A DNA stretch of 23,950 nucleotides from Bacteroidia bacterium. Lineage in GTDB: Bacteria; Bacteroidota; Bacteroidia; Bacteroidales; Azobacteroidaceae. Positions within the stretch are counted from its first letter, which is position 1. Each line of letters begins with the position of its first letter. Position numbers and translations under genes: made by a program. The stretch lies in the NCBI GenBank assembly GCA_025996865.1, contig BNTV01000076.1, forward strand, positions 1 to 23,950, given 5' to 3'. The notes beneath the pieces were generated by a model. It did not search any database, was not told the origin of the DNA, and saw only the letters and a program-made list of their open reading frames with translations. Shown piece after piece: positions 1 through 7,197 of the stretch.

Positions 1-272
1 CTCGCAATGATGGCGAAGCCTTCCTCTGTACTTAATCTGCGTTTGCTTGGTTTGTGCATTTCTTTTTTTTGGGCAAAGGTAAGGTGAGCGGGCAAACTGG
101 GCAAGATGCGGAGGAGCGAAGGCTTACCATTTACCTCCATTGTCGTTTTCAATGATTCGTTTAGATTTTCATCGGTAATTTCAACCCAAACGAGGTCGTC
201 CGGCGATTGAGCCTTAACATTTACTAAGACAGTGCACATCAACAAGGTTAAATACAGTTTTATCCGTTTCAT
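1..272 (-). CDS. Secreted protein of unknown function, 3' end outside window
   Basis: Reading leftwards from an ATG at 272, an open frame of 90 codons runs off the window edge without a stop. It begins MKRIKLYLTLLMCTVLVNVKAQ, a typical signal peptide with a likely cut after KAQ (residue 22). The mature part is hydrophilic (SPDDLVWVEITDENLNESL) and matches no family I recognise. The ATG overlaps the stop of the upstream kinase gene by 4 nt (ATGA), so the two are probably translationally coupled and this is the last visible member of the kinase/phosphatase/FHA gene set. The length of the missing part is unknown. The signal peptide and coupling are seen in the sequence; periplasmic or outer-membrane location is inferred. 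Confidence 0.7.
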   Translation of the reverse strand, partial: MKRIKLYLTLLMCTVLVNVKAQSPDDLVWVEITDENLNESLKTTMEVNGKPSLLRILPSLPAHLTFAQKKEMHKPSKRRLSTEEGFAIIA

Positions 273-1645
273 TGTTCCTTTTCTTTTTTCCGTTGCAAGG
301 AATCTTCCATTTCTCTTATACGGTCTTTCGCTCCTTCTTGTGGAACGCTTGATAATTCGATACATTTTTTAAAATTTTCAATGGCAGCTTCGTAATTGCC
401 TGTACGGTAATTGTCATTGCCTTCCTGCAAATAATCATCGGCAGTTTTTTTTCGCTCTGCCTTGGTTTTCGTTTCCGGTAGCGTTTGTTCTTGCTTTATT
501 TCTTCTTCCTGCAAAACGGCGGTGGGTTGTACAATTTCCGGTGTATCTATCGGAATTTCTACAATATTGGAAGACGGAACGGTGACAGGTGTTTCCGGAT
601 TGCCGGCAAATTTGTAAACAAAAAAGGCGGCAATGAGCAAAACAGCAACCAATCCCGCAATGAGCGGAATTTTAGATTTTTTTTTAATTTGCTCGGTGCG
701 TACGGTCGGCTTATCTTGGGTGGAAGACATTAAAATCGTTTTCTTACCGAAAGACGTTTCCGGTTTTTGTTCGTCAGTTTCTTCTTCGTTTTCAATTTCT
801 TTGTCAATGATAGAGATGCTTTTCCCTGCCAGATGACGTTCAGCCCAAACAACGATGTCGGCGGCTGTCGGTCTGTCCCAAGTTTCCTTGGCAAGGCAGC
901 GCTCGACGACCTGTTTCAGCTCCGACGACCAATCGCCTTCCATTTCGGGAATATCAGCTCCGTTTTTTTGGAGGCTTCCACCAAGGTCATAACCGAAGGG
1001 TGCGCCGCCTTCGAGAAGCTCATACACCGAAGCGCCGAGCGCCCAAATATCACTTGCCGGTTTGGGGCGATTGTTTCGGTTAAAACGTTCCGGCCCGGTG
1101 TAGGCAATCGTTCCGCCAACCTGGTTCTCATTCTGTACCATATTTTTGTGCAAGGTACTTCTGATTTTCGTGCTGATTCCAAAATCGGTAATCTGGAAAG
1201 CGCCGTCACTGCCAATTAAGATATTTTCGGGCTTAATGTCCTGATGAATCACGGGAGGCTCTTTGCCATGGAGATATGCCAGTCCCGAAGCTACGTCGTA
1301 CAGGAAGCGCCAAGCTTCCTTTTCGCTCATATTTCCTACAAGTTTAAGCGTTGAGCCTTTTTCGCAATACGGCATTACAAGGTAGGGCATACGTTCTTCA
1401 ATGTCGTAATGCGTAGGGCGCAGCAGATTAGGGTGATTCATATTAAAAACGAGGGCAAATTCCTTGCTGAAAAATTGTACGCCGTCTTCGTCAAGCCCCA
1501 TTCCTGGCGCATATATTTTCAATGCAACATCTACGCCCGTCAGGGTATGTTCCGCCATCCACACTTCTGAGGATGCTCCGTGGCCCAATGATTTGAGCAA
1601 CTTGTACTTGTTTGCAAATAATATGTTTTCTTTCAGTTGAATCAT
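269..1645 (-). CDS. Membrane-anchored Hanks-type Ser/Thr protein kinase with C-terminal TPR-like tail
   Basis: A 458-residue eukaryotic-like Ser/Thr kinase. The catalytic domain spans about residues 14-275: glycine loop LGHGASSEV (20-28), ATP-binding Lys43 in VALKIY, a candidate alpha-C Glu62, catalytic loop HQDIKPEN (134-141) with base Asp136, and DFG at 154-156. The arginine of the usual HRD is Gln135, and the APE motif reads GPE (184-186). A cytoplasmic linker leads to one membrane helix (about 326-348), then a periplasmic Pro/Glu-rich stretch and a TPR-like helical pair near 401-440 (GNDNYRTGNYEAAIENFKKC). The kinase faces the cytoplasm and the TPR tail the periplasm, so it could transmit an envelope signal. 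It lies 11 nt after the PP2C phosphatase gene, its likely antagonist, and overlaps the next gene by 4 nt. Kinase identity is certain; substrates are unknown, but the FHA proteins encoded upstream are obvious candidates. Confidence 0.95.
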   Translation of the reverse strand: MIQLKENILFANKYKLLKSLGHGASSEVWMAEHTLTGVDVALKIYAPGMGLDEDGVQFFSKEFALVFNMNHPNLLRPTHYDIEERMPYLVMPYCEKGSTLKLVGNMSEKEAWRFLYDVASGLAYLHGKEPPVIHQDIKPENILIGSDGAFQITDFGISTKIRSTLHKNMVQNENQVGGTIAYTGPERFNRNNRPKPASDIWALGASVYELLEGGAPFGYDLGGSLQKNGADIPEMEGDWSSELKQVVERCLAKETWDRPTAADIVVWAERHLAGKSISIIDKEIENEEETDEQKPETSFGKKTILMSSTQDKPTVRTEQIKKKSKIPLIAGLVAVLLIAAFFVYKFAGNPETPVTVPSSNIVEIPIDTPEIVQPTAVLQEEEIKQEQTLPETKTKAERKKTADDYLQEGNDNYRTGNYEAAIENFKKCIELSSVPQEGAKDRIREMEDSLQRKKEKEQ

Positions 1646-1656
1646 CTCTGCAAAAT

Positions 1657-2706
1657 CTATGATTGTGGAAGTGTAATGCTAATATTTTTCAGGAGCATGT
1701 AAATTCCTGCCGCTAAAAGGAGCAAGGTAATAATTACCCATAGCCACTTTCTGCTTTTCTTTTTCTTGAGCGGCGCTTTTTCTACAGTTTCCGGTTGTTG
1801 GACTTCTTCCGGCTGTCGCTCTTGTGCAGGGACACCGGAATTTTCCTGTTCTGTTATTTTCAGCGTGCTGTTTGCTTTTTCAGCCTCAACTCCGGACAAT
1901 ACCTGACAAAGTACGAATGTAACATTGTCGTCCCATTCGGCTTCGCATGAAGTTTCCCAAAGCGCCGTTCGGCAAGCGTCCAGAGAATTGATATTGGCAT
2001 TGATAACGTTTTCCATTTCACCATCGCGCAACACGCCCGAAAGTCCGTCGCTACACAGTAAAAACAAGTCGCCGTTGCGGAGCGGAAACTCCTGAACGTC
2101 GGGATTAGCCTTGTGGCGCGGGTCGCCCAGACTGCGGGTAATGATGTTGCGGTCGGGAAAATCAAAAGCGAGTTCTTTGTCCAATTTCCCTTTATCCACC
2201 AATTCCTGCACGTAAGAATGGTCGTGGCTCAGCTGTTGCAAACCATCGGCGGGATTGAAGCGGTAGGCGCGGCTGTCGCCGCACCATCCCACATACACAT
2301 ATTTCCCAAGCAACCAAGCCATAACAATGGTACTGCCCATTCCCGACATGGATTTGTCGGTAGCGCCTTTGCGCTTTATGTTTCGGTCGGCTTCCTGTAT
2401 TGCTTTCTTAATGAAGGACTTGACATTTTCGGGATAACCGAGTGATTCTTTCGACAGTTTTTGAGTTGAAAAACACTCCTTAATCGTATTAACGGCTATT
2501 TCCGACGCAATTTCCCCCGCGTTCATTCCGCCCATCCCGTCGGCCACAACGAGCAATGTTCCAAACTCCGACAGTTCTGTTTCGCTATCGGTCGTGAATC
2601 CCCATTTATCTTCGGACAAGTTTTCGCATACCTGATAATTATCTTCGTTGTTGGGACGCCCTGCCGCTTCGCATCTGGCAGCCAACCTGATTTTTATTTT
2701 TGCCAT
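1657..2706 (-). CDS. PP2C/PPM-family Ser/Thr protein phosphatase, C-terminally membrane-anchored
   Basis: A 349-residue metal-dependent phosphatase. The PP2C domain (about 5-270) has the expected metal-binding aspartates: Asp22 in NNEDNY, Asp56 in VVADGMGG, Asp220 in LLCSDGLSG and Asp260 in WDDNVTF. It also has the GWCGDSRAY core strand (140-148). After an acidic linker and a Lys/Arg-rich stretch (KKKKSRK, 314-320) comes one membrane helix (321-339) and a 10-residue tail, so the enzyme sits on the inner face of the cytoplasmic membrane. It is probably the eraser for proteins phosphorylated by the two kinases of this gene set. It starts 27 nt after the secreted-protein gene and ends 11 nt before the TPR kinase gene. 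The start MAKIKIRLAARCEAAGRPNN fits the family, whose domain begins within the first residues. Confidence 0.96.
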   Translation of the reverse strand: MAKIKIRLAARCEAAGRPNNEDNYQVCENLSEDKWGFTTDSETELSEFGTLLVVADGMGGMNAGEIASEIAVNTIKECFSTQKLSKESLGYPENVKSFIKKAIQEADRNIKRKGATDKSMSGMGSTIVMAWLLGKYVYVGWCGDSRAYRFNPADGLQQLSHDHSYVQELVDKGKLDKELAFDFPDRNIITRSLGDPRHKANPDVQEFPLRNGDLFLLCSDGLSGVLRDGEMENVINANINSLDACRTALWETSCEAEWDDNVTFVLCQVLSGVEAEKANSTLKITEQENSGVPAQERQPEEVQQPETVEKAPLKKKKSRKWLWVIITLLLLAAGIYMLLKNISITLPQS

Positions 2707-2733
2707 CTTTATTTTTTAACGGAATAATTCCTG

Positions 2734-3645
2734 TTATTTACCTCTTCGACTGCGCTTGCTTCCCGTGGAACTTGCGGGAGTAAGTCCGTCCTGATTGGAA
2801 GGATTTACAGTTGTTTCGCTTTTCTTGCTTGCGTTCCGCCCTTTTCTGCCGCTTTTTTGCTGTTGTCCTTCATTGACCGGCTTTTTCACAAACCACTTGC
2901 TGTCTTTTTTGAATACAAGTCCCGACAACTCCAGGGCAATCTGTCCTACGTCGGTTGTACGCTCGGTAAGAAACAATCCGCCTTCGACGGTTTTACCTGA
3001 AGGCGAGGCAGCTGTTATTTCGGAAGGCGAGGCGTCGAGATTTTGTTCGACGGAAACAACCTCAAAAGAAAAGGCATCGGGTTTTTCTTTGTTTTCGAGA
3101 ATGATCCAGACAAGCCATCCTTTTTTCTTTCCTGCCGCAACATCGGGATTCAGACCTTTGTTGTTAAACGCCTTGTTTGTTACAAATACAAGGCTGTCGC
3201 TTGCAGTAGCAGCTTGTTCGGAAGAAAATTTCAATTTCAGATATTCGGCGGCGCCCCATTCCTTATATTTTGTTTCGGAAATAACAGGCGAATATTGTGT
3301 TTTCCTCTTATATTCCTCAAAGTTGGAATCATAAAGCCAAGGCAATGTAATTTTTGTATTTGAATAGAAGCCTCCGGAAGTTTTAATTCCGAAAGTATAA
3401 ATTGTACCGAAATTCGCTTTTCCGTCTTTCCCAAAATATTTACCTTTTTTCGTTGTAACGTCTTTCAACTGGTAATTTTGCTGGATTATGAAAAGACTGC
3501 TTTTCAAAGCGCCTTCAATAGAGGGCTTCAAGTCGGCCTTCTTGCCCGGAGCTTGATCTGTCTGTCCTCCGGGAAGATATTGCGCCATCGTTTTCACCGT
3601 AACAAACGGAAGAATGGAAAGCATTATAATAATAAACTTTTTCAT
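2734..3645 (-). CDS. Secreted protein of unknown function, basic C-terminus
   Basis: A 303-residue protein that I do not recognise. The N-terminus MKKFIIIMLSILPFVTVKTMAQ is a clear signal peptide with cleavage likely after MAQ (residue 22). The body has alternating beta-like and aromatic segments (TIYTFGIKTSGGFYSNTKITLPW; KKKGWLVWIILENKEKPDAF) that could be a beta-sandwich. The last 45 residues are low-complexity, rich in Ser/Gly/Lys/Arg, and end SKRSRRGK. There is no lipobox. It lies between the FHA-protease gene (72 nt upstream, with a hairpin in the gap) and the phosphatase gene (27 nt downstream). Its place inside the set suggests it is the envelope partner or substrate of the phospho-controlled protease, but that is inference only. 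Confidence 0.85.
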   Translation of the reverse strand: MKKFIIIMLSILPFVTVKTMAQYLPGGQTDQAPGKKADLKPSIEGALKSSLFIIQQNYQLKDVTTKKGKYFGKDGKANFGTIYTFGIKTSGGFYSNTKITLPWLYDSNFEEYKRKTQYSPVISETKYKEWGAAEYLKLKFSSEQAATASDSLVFVTNKAFNNKGLNPDVAAGKKKGWLVWIILENKEKPDAFSFEVVSVEQNLDASPSEITAASPSGKTVEGGLFLTERTTDVGQIALELSGLVFKKDSKWFVKKPVNEGQQQKSGRKGRNASKKSETTVNPSNQDGLTPASSTGSKRSRRGK

Positions 3646-3674
3646 TTATATTTCTTTTATTATTGGTTTATAAT

Positions 3675-3707
3675 AAACCTGTTAAGTTTTAAAAACTTAA
3701 CAGGTTT
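3675..3707 (-). terminator. Intergenic hairpin between FHA-protease and secreted-protein genes
   Basis: AAACCTGTTAAGTTTT at 3675-3690 is followed after one base by its reverse complement (3692-3707). A realistic fold has about 14 bp of stem and a short A/T loop. On the minus strand it is followed by ATTATAAACC, not a pure U run, so it may be a weak terminator, an attenuator or a processing/stability element that lowers expression of the downstream half of the operon. The symmetry is seen directly; the function is inferred. Confidence 0.55.
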
Positions 3708-3717
3708 CGATCTCATT

Positions 3718-5247
3718 TTACTTAACTTCGCATATAGGAACGATACGTCCTTTCTCAAAATTAGAACCTGAAATAAGTCCGACTACAACATAGTTGCCGT
3801 CTTTCTTCGTAAATACCGGTCCGCCGGAGTTTCCGCCTGCGGTGTCGTCGTTGGAAGAAACGATTAATCCGTTGTTATCCACGCCTGCACGTGAAGTCAA
3901 ACTGTTGGACAGAATAGGAATAATGTTGTTGATATCTTCGGTACCCAAACCCCTTGGGAATCCGAGTATTTCCAATTGTACTCCCTGAGAGAGCGTTCTC
4001 GACAGTTCATTGTCGAACTTTAAACCTTTTGTTTCGGAGGTTTGGAAGTAAGCCCAGTCGTAACGGTCGGCAGACGCTTCGATGTAAAGAGATCCGTTGT
4101 CCGTAAATTTCCTGTCATTCGCCCTGTTGCAAATAACTTGCTCGTTATTGAACGAATATCTTTTTCCGGAAGGGGAAACAATGGTAAATTTGGCGCTTAC
4201 TTTGCCGCCATTGAAAGCGGCCTCATTAATCAGTTTATAAAAACTGTATGATGCACCGAGATAATTGAAATAATACCACGGTTCTATTACGTGCCTTGCA
4301 GTGACAAATCGTCCGTCGCTCAAAATAAATCCGGTGCCGACAAAACCCAAATTGGATTTTTCATATTTTTCTCCGCTTGTGGTTTCGTAAATCAATAAAT
4401 CCTGGAACACCGCGAAAACGTAAGGATTACAATTTTTAATTTCTGCAGACGGCTGAGATTGATCTATCGGTTGAGGCGGATTAATCGGCTCTGTTTTTTT
4501 CGGATCTGCGATAACCTTGTCCGGGTCAGGCTTGGGGGTAACATAAACGATACGTGTTTTTGTTTTCTCCAATTCTTGTTTCAAAGAATCCAATCTGGCG
4601 GTGGTAGCCGGATCGGCTTTGGGATTATTAATAATATTCTGGATTTCCTGTTCCAACCGTGTTTTATCTGCTGTCAGTTTTGCCAATTCCCCTGCTTGAT
4701 TGGTTCCCCACCATACAGCTCCTGCGATAACCAGAATGAGCAAAACCGAAAGAGCGGTAATTGCCTGTTTGTAGGGTCGTAAAGCTTGTTGTCCAAAAAG
4801 ATTCAGGCGGCGTGTCAAGCCGATGCTGCCGACTGTCGCCTTCTTGCCTGCCGGAACAATGAAGCCAAGTTTAGGGCCGCCTTCCGACAGTTGGATTTCA
4901 TCGCCGCTATGCAGATAACTTTCGTTCTGGACTTTTTGTCCATTAAGTAAGGTAGAGTTGGTTGATGAAACTTGAACAAGTTTCCATCTGTTGCCGTCCC
5001 TGACGATTGCCGCATGACGGCGGCTGACGGTAGTAAAAGAATCGTCAAATCTGACCTGACATTTGGAATCACGTCCCAGTTCAATCTGGTCAACGATGAT
5101 TTCCTGCGTTTCGCCTACTCTGTAATACTTGGAACTTGTTTTGTGTTCCAAAATGAAATACGTTTTTCCGGAACCTCCGAAAACAGAACCTATACCGGCG
5201 CCTATTGATCCGCCCACTGTTCTTTTGTAAACTGTTGATTGTGCCAT
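3718..5247 (-). CDS. FHA domain - transmembrane - trypsin-like serine protease
   Basis: I start this 509-residue protein at the ATG at 5247 (MAQSTVYKRT), 29 nt after the upstream kinase stop. A longer in-frame start at 5403 would lie inside that kinase gene. Order of parts: Gly-rich N-terminus; FHA domain about 45-125 with GRD (58-60), SRRH (75-78) and N97...N102-G103, all typical phosphothreonine-binding positions; one membrane helix about 160-180 preceded by Arg/Lys residues, hence cytoplasmic N-terminus; a heptad-like segment about 185-232; a Pro-rich linker; and a chymotrypsin-fold protease about 275-509. The catalytic triad is visible: His319 (TARHV), Asp397 (YDWAY) and Ser474 (GNSGGP). 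The FHA domain can read phosphorylation in the cytoplasm while the protease acts in the periplasm. Fold and triad are convincing; the control logic is inferred from domain order and neighbours. Confidence 0.93.
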   Translation of the reverse strand: MAQSTVYKRTVGGSIGAGIGSVFGGSGKTYFILEHKTSSKYYRVGETQEIIVDQIELGRDSKCQVRFDDSFTTVSRRHAAIVRDGNRWKLVQVSSTNSTLLNGQKVQNESYLHSGDEIQLSEGGPKLGFIVPAGKKATVGSIGLTRRLNLFGQQALRPYKQAITALSVLLILVIAGAVWWGTNQAGELAKLTADKTRLEQEIQNIINNPKADPATTARLDSLKQELEKTKTRIVYVTPKPDPDKVIADPKKTEPINPPQPIDQSQPSAEIKNCNPYVFAVFQDLLIYETTSGEKYEKSNLGFVGTGFILSDGRFVTARHVIEPWYYFNYLGASYSFYKLINEAAFNGGKVSAKFTIVSPSGKRYSFNNEQVICNRANDRKFTDNGSLYIEASADRYDWAYFQTSETKGLKFDNELSRTLSQGVQLEILGFPRGLGTEDINNIIPILSNSLTSRAGVDNNGLIVSSNDDTAGGNSGGPVFTKKDGNYVVVGLISGSNFEKGRIVPICEVK

Positions 5248-5276
5248 AATTTTAACTGTTTTTTTATAAAATAATT

Positions 5277-6587
5277 TTAGTATCCTTCCACTCTGAATTT
5301 TGTATCGCCTATGGAAATAATGTCGCCCGGATAGAAATAATAAGTCCATGAGGCCGAAACTTCCTTTGAATTGACATAAGTGCCGTTTGTCGAGGCTTTC
5401 CAATTCTCCGACGATTTATCCCATTGTCCGTCTCTGATACACCATACCCTGGTGTCGGCATCCCATTCGAGGGTACAGTGTTTACGGGAAATATAGCAGC
5501 TTTGTTCTTCCTGTACGGAAATGGAATTGGTGTTGCCGGACTCTTTACGACCAATGGTTAGCATACATTTTCCTTCAAGCATATCGTTCAGTTTATAGAC
5601 TGCGCCGTATTCTTCGCCTTGCATCATACGCAACAAAACGCCTTCTGTTATTTCATGCTGATAAACGCTGCCGCTAATAGAAGGTTTGTAAGTCGATTGC
5701 CGGTTGCTTGGGAAAAGCGCCAATACTTCGTCGATCGTTTGCAGCCTTGTCTTATATTCAGGCACGAGGCAACCTTCAACAACGGTGTTGAAAAAATCGT
5801 ATTTTGCCAATCGCTTCAATTTATGCCTGTTCCAATCGCCTTCTTTGCCTCGTTTGAGATAAAGCGCCAAATCGTTTTCATTTTCCAACCGGCCAAAAGG
5901 CAACTCCCGCGTAATCAACTGGTAGATCATTACGCCGAAAGAAAAAATATCGGTGGTAGGCAAAACGGTAGCATCTCCGCGTTTGGGTTTAACTTGTTCG
6001 GGCGGCATATAGGCGTAAGTGCCGAATATTTGCGTGGGTTTTCCCAAAATGTTCCGTTCCGTCATCCGCTTGTTGCGATCGCCTGAAATACCGAAGTCAG
6101 TCAAGGCAACCGTACCGTCTTCCTTTATCAATACATTTTCGGGTTTCAGGTCGCGATGCACTTTTCCGCAACTGTGCAGATCTTTGAGTCCGTAAAGTAT
6201 ATGCCGTCCGATTTTAACCAAATCATATTCATTGTTTTCTATAAAGCTGATTACGTCGCCATTGGGACAATATTCCATCACGATATAGGGATTTCCCTTT
6301 ATCAGTCCGTGGTCAAACGAGCGCACCAAATACTTGCTCTGAATTTGTCCTGTTTCGTATTCCATATCGAAACGTTCAATCAGCAGTTTTCTTACGTCGG
6401 GTGGTATTTCCCATAATTTCAACAGTTTGAGCGCATAAAAATGTTTTCTCTCGTCCTTGACTTTGTAAACGATGCCGAAAGAGCCGTCACCAAGTTCGAT
6501 TTGTTCTTTTTTTGCTCTGACTACGAAGTATTTACCATCTAAAACATCCCTTTCGCGAAAGGCGCATCTATCAACCGTTGCTGTCAT
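5277..6587 (-). CDS. Hanks-type Ser/Thr protein kinase with C-terminal FHA domain
   Basis: A 436-residue soluble kinase. The kinase domain spans about 18-295: ELGDGSFGIVYKV (31-43), ATP-binding Lys54 (YALKLLK), full catalytic loop HRDLKPEN (144-151), DFG (164-166), and PPE (195-197) in place of APE. The C-terminal 100 residues form an FHA domain: GRKESG, SRKHCTLEW, then STNGTYVNSKEV and GDIISIGDTKF. No membrane helix is visible. Kinase-FHA fusions usually bind their own or partner phosphothreonines, which localises the enzyme or feeds back on it. The gene overlaps the zinc-ribbon/FHA gene by 4 nt (ATGA) and precedes the FHA-protease gene by 29 nt, so the three are very probably co-translated partners. 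All catalytic residues are present, so it should be active, unlike a pseudokinase. Cognate substrates are not known. Confidence 0.95.
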   Translation of the reverse strand: MTATVDRCAFRERDVLDGKYFVVRAKKEQIELGDGSFGIVYKVKDERKHFYALKLLKLWEIPPDVRKLLIERFDMEYETGQIQSKYLVRSFDHGLIKGNPYIVMEYCPNGDVISFIENNEYDLVKIGRHILYGLKDLHSCGKVHRDLKPENVLIKEDGTVALTDFGISGDRNKRMTERNILGKPTQIFGTYAYMPPEQVKPKRGDATVLPTTDIFSFGVMIYQLITRELPFGRLENENDLALYLKRGKEGDWNRHKLKRLAKYDFFNTVVEGCLVPEYKTRLQTIDEVLALFPSNRQSTYKPSISGSVYQHEITEGVLLRMMQGEEYGAVYKLNDMLEGKCMLTIGRKESGNTNSISVQEEQSCYISRKHCTLEWDADTRVWCIRDGQWDKSSENWKASTNGTYVNSKEVSASWTYYFYPGDIISIGDTKFRVEGY

Positions 6588-7162
6588 TGTTCCTCATTAT
6601 TTTCATCTTTGAAAATAAATTTTCTGTTACCAAGCACGATAATATCGCCGGATTGGATTTCCTGTTTTTTGCTCACATAGATAAAAGTGGTTTTCATAAT
6701 GCTTTTATCTTCGATATACCATTTTCCGTTTTCATACGTCAAAGCCGCCTGTTCTTTGGAAGTAATCGTGTGATTTTCCCTTTCGGTATTTTCCCGATTC
6801 AGAATGATTTGATTTCCCGAATAGGAAACAGGACGTATTTCGGGAAGCGTTTCATTTTCATGCGGCAGAATGCCCAGCGAGCAAACGCCTTCTACCGGTC
6901 TTTTCTCTTTTTGGGTTGCGGCGCTCCAAGGGTAAACCGTTCCACCGGCGTTGCTTACATCCGATCGGCCGGTTTCCCTGACGGTCTTTTTCAAAGGATT
7001 GACATGCGCAACCTCTTCTCTGACTGTTTTGTTAAAACCCGGAGTTCCGACTGTTTGAGCAACCGGCGATTCCTGTACAGAAGTAGCGTCCAATGGCGTA
7101 TTGCACTTCTCGCATTTTGTTTTTTCAATGGGGTTTTCCCATCCGCAGTTGTTGCATCTCAT
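6584..7162 (-). CDS. Zinc-ribbon plus FHA-domain protein
   Basis: A 192-residue protein with two recognisable ends. The N-terminus is a compact zinc ribbon, MRCNNCGWENP...CEKCNTP, with Cys3, Cys6, Cys17 and Cys20 as metal ligands. The middle (about 25-85) is Thr/Pro-rich and disordered-looking, with several TV-R/K motifs (GTPGFNKTVREE, LKKTVRETGR) that would suit threonine phosphorylation. The C-terminal 100 residues fit a divergent FHA fold (LNRENTERENHTITSKEQ, then GDIIVLGNRKFIF), although the classic GR...SxxH signature is weakened, so phosphothreonine binding may be lost. Its stop overlaps the start of the kinase-FHA gene by 4 nt. The layout resembles an adaptor that is phosphorylated on its linker and then recruits FHA partners. 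The zinc ribbon is certain; the FHA assignment is likely; the adaptor role is inferred. Confidence 0.85.
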   Translation of the reverse strand: MRCNNCGWENPIEKTKCEKCNTPLDATSVQESPVAQTVGTPGFNKTVREEVAHVNPLKKTVRETGRSDVSNAGGTVYPWSAATQKEKRPVEGVCSLGILPHENETLPEIRPVSYSGNQIILNRENTERENHTITSKEQAALTYENGKWYIEDKSIMKTTFIYVSKKQEIQSGDIIVLGNRKFIFKDENNEEQ

Positions 7163-7197
7163 ACGCTATATACTTTTTAAATTGTTAATAATCCGGA

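Noticed and set aside
5248..5403. Longer start of the FHA-protease gene at 5403.
   Set aside because: The extra 52 residues lie in another frame of the kinase-FHA C-terminus and look non-coding. MAQSTVYKRT at 5247 sits right after the upstream stop.
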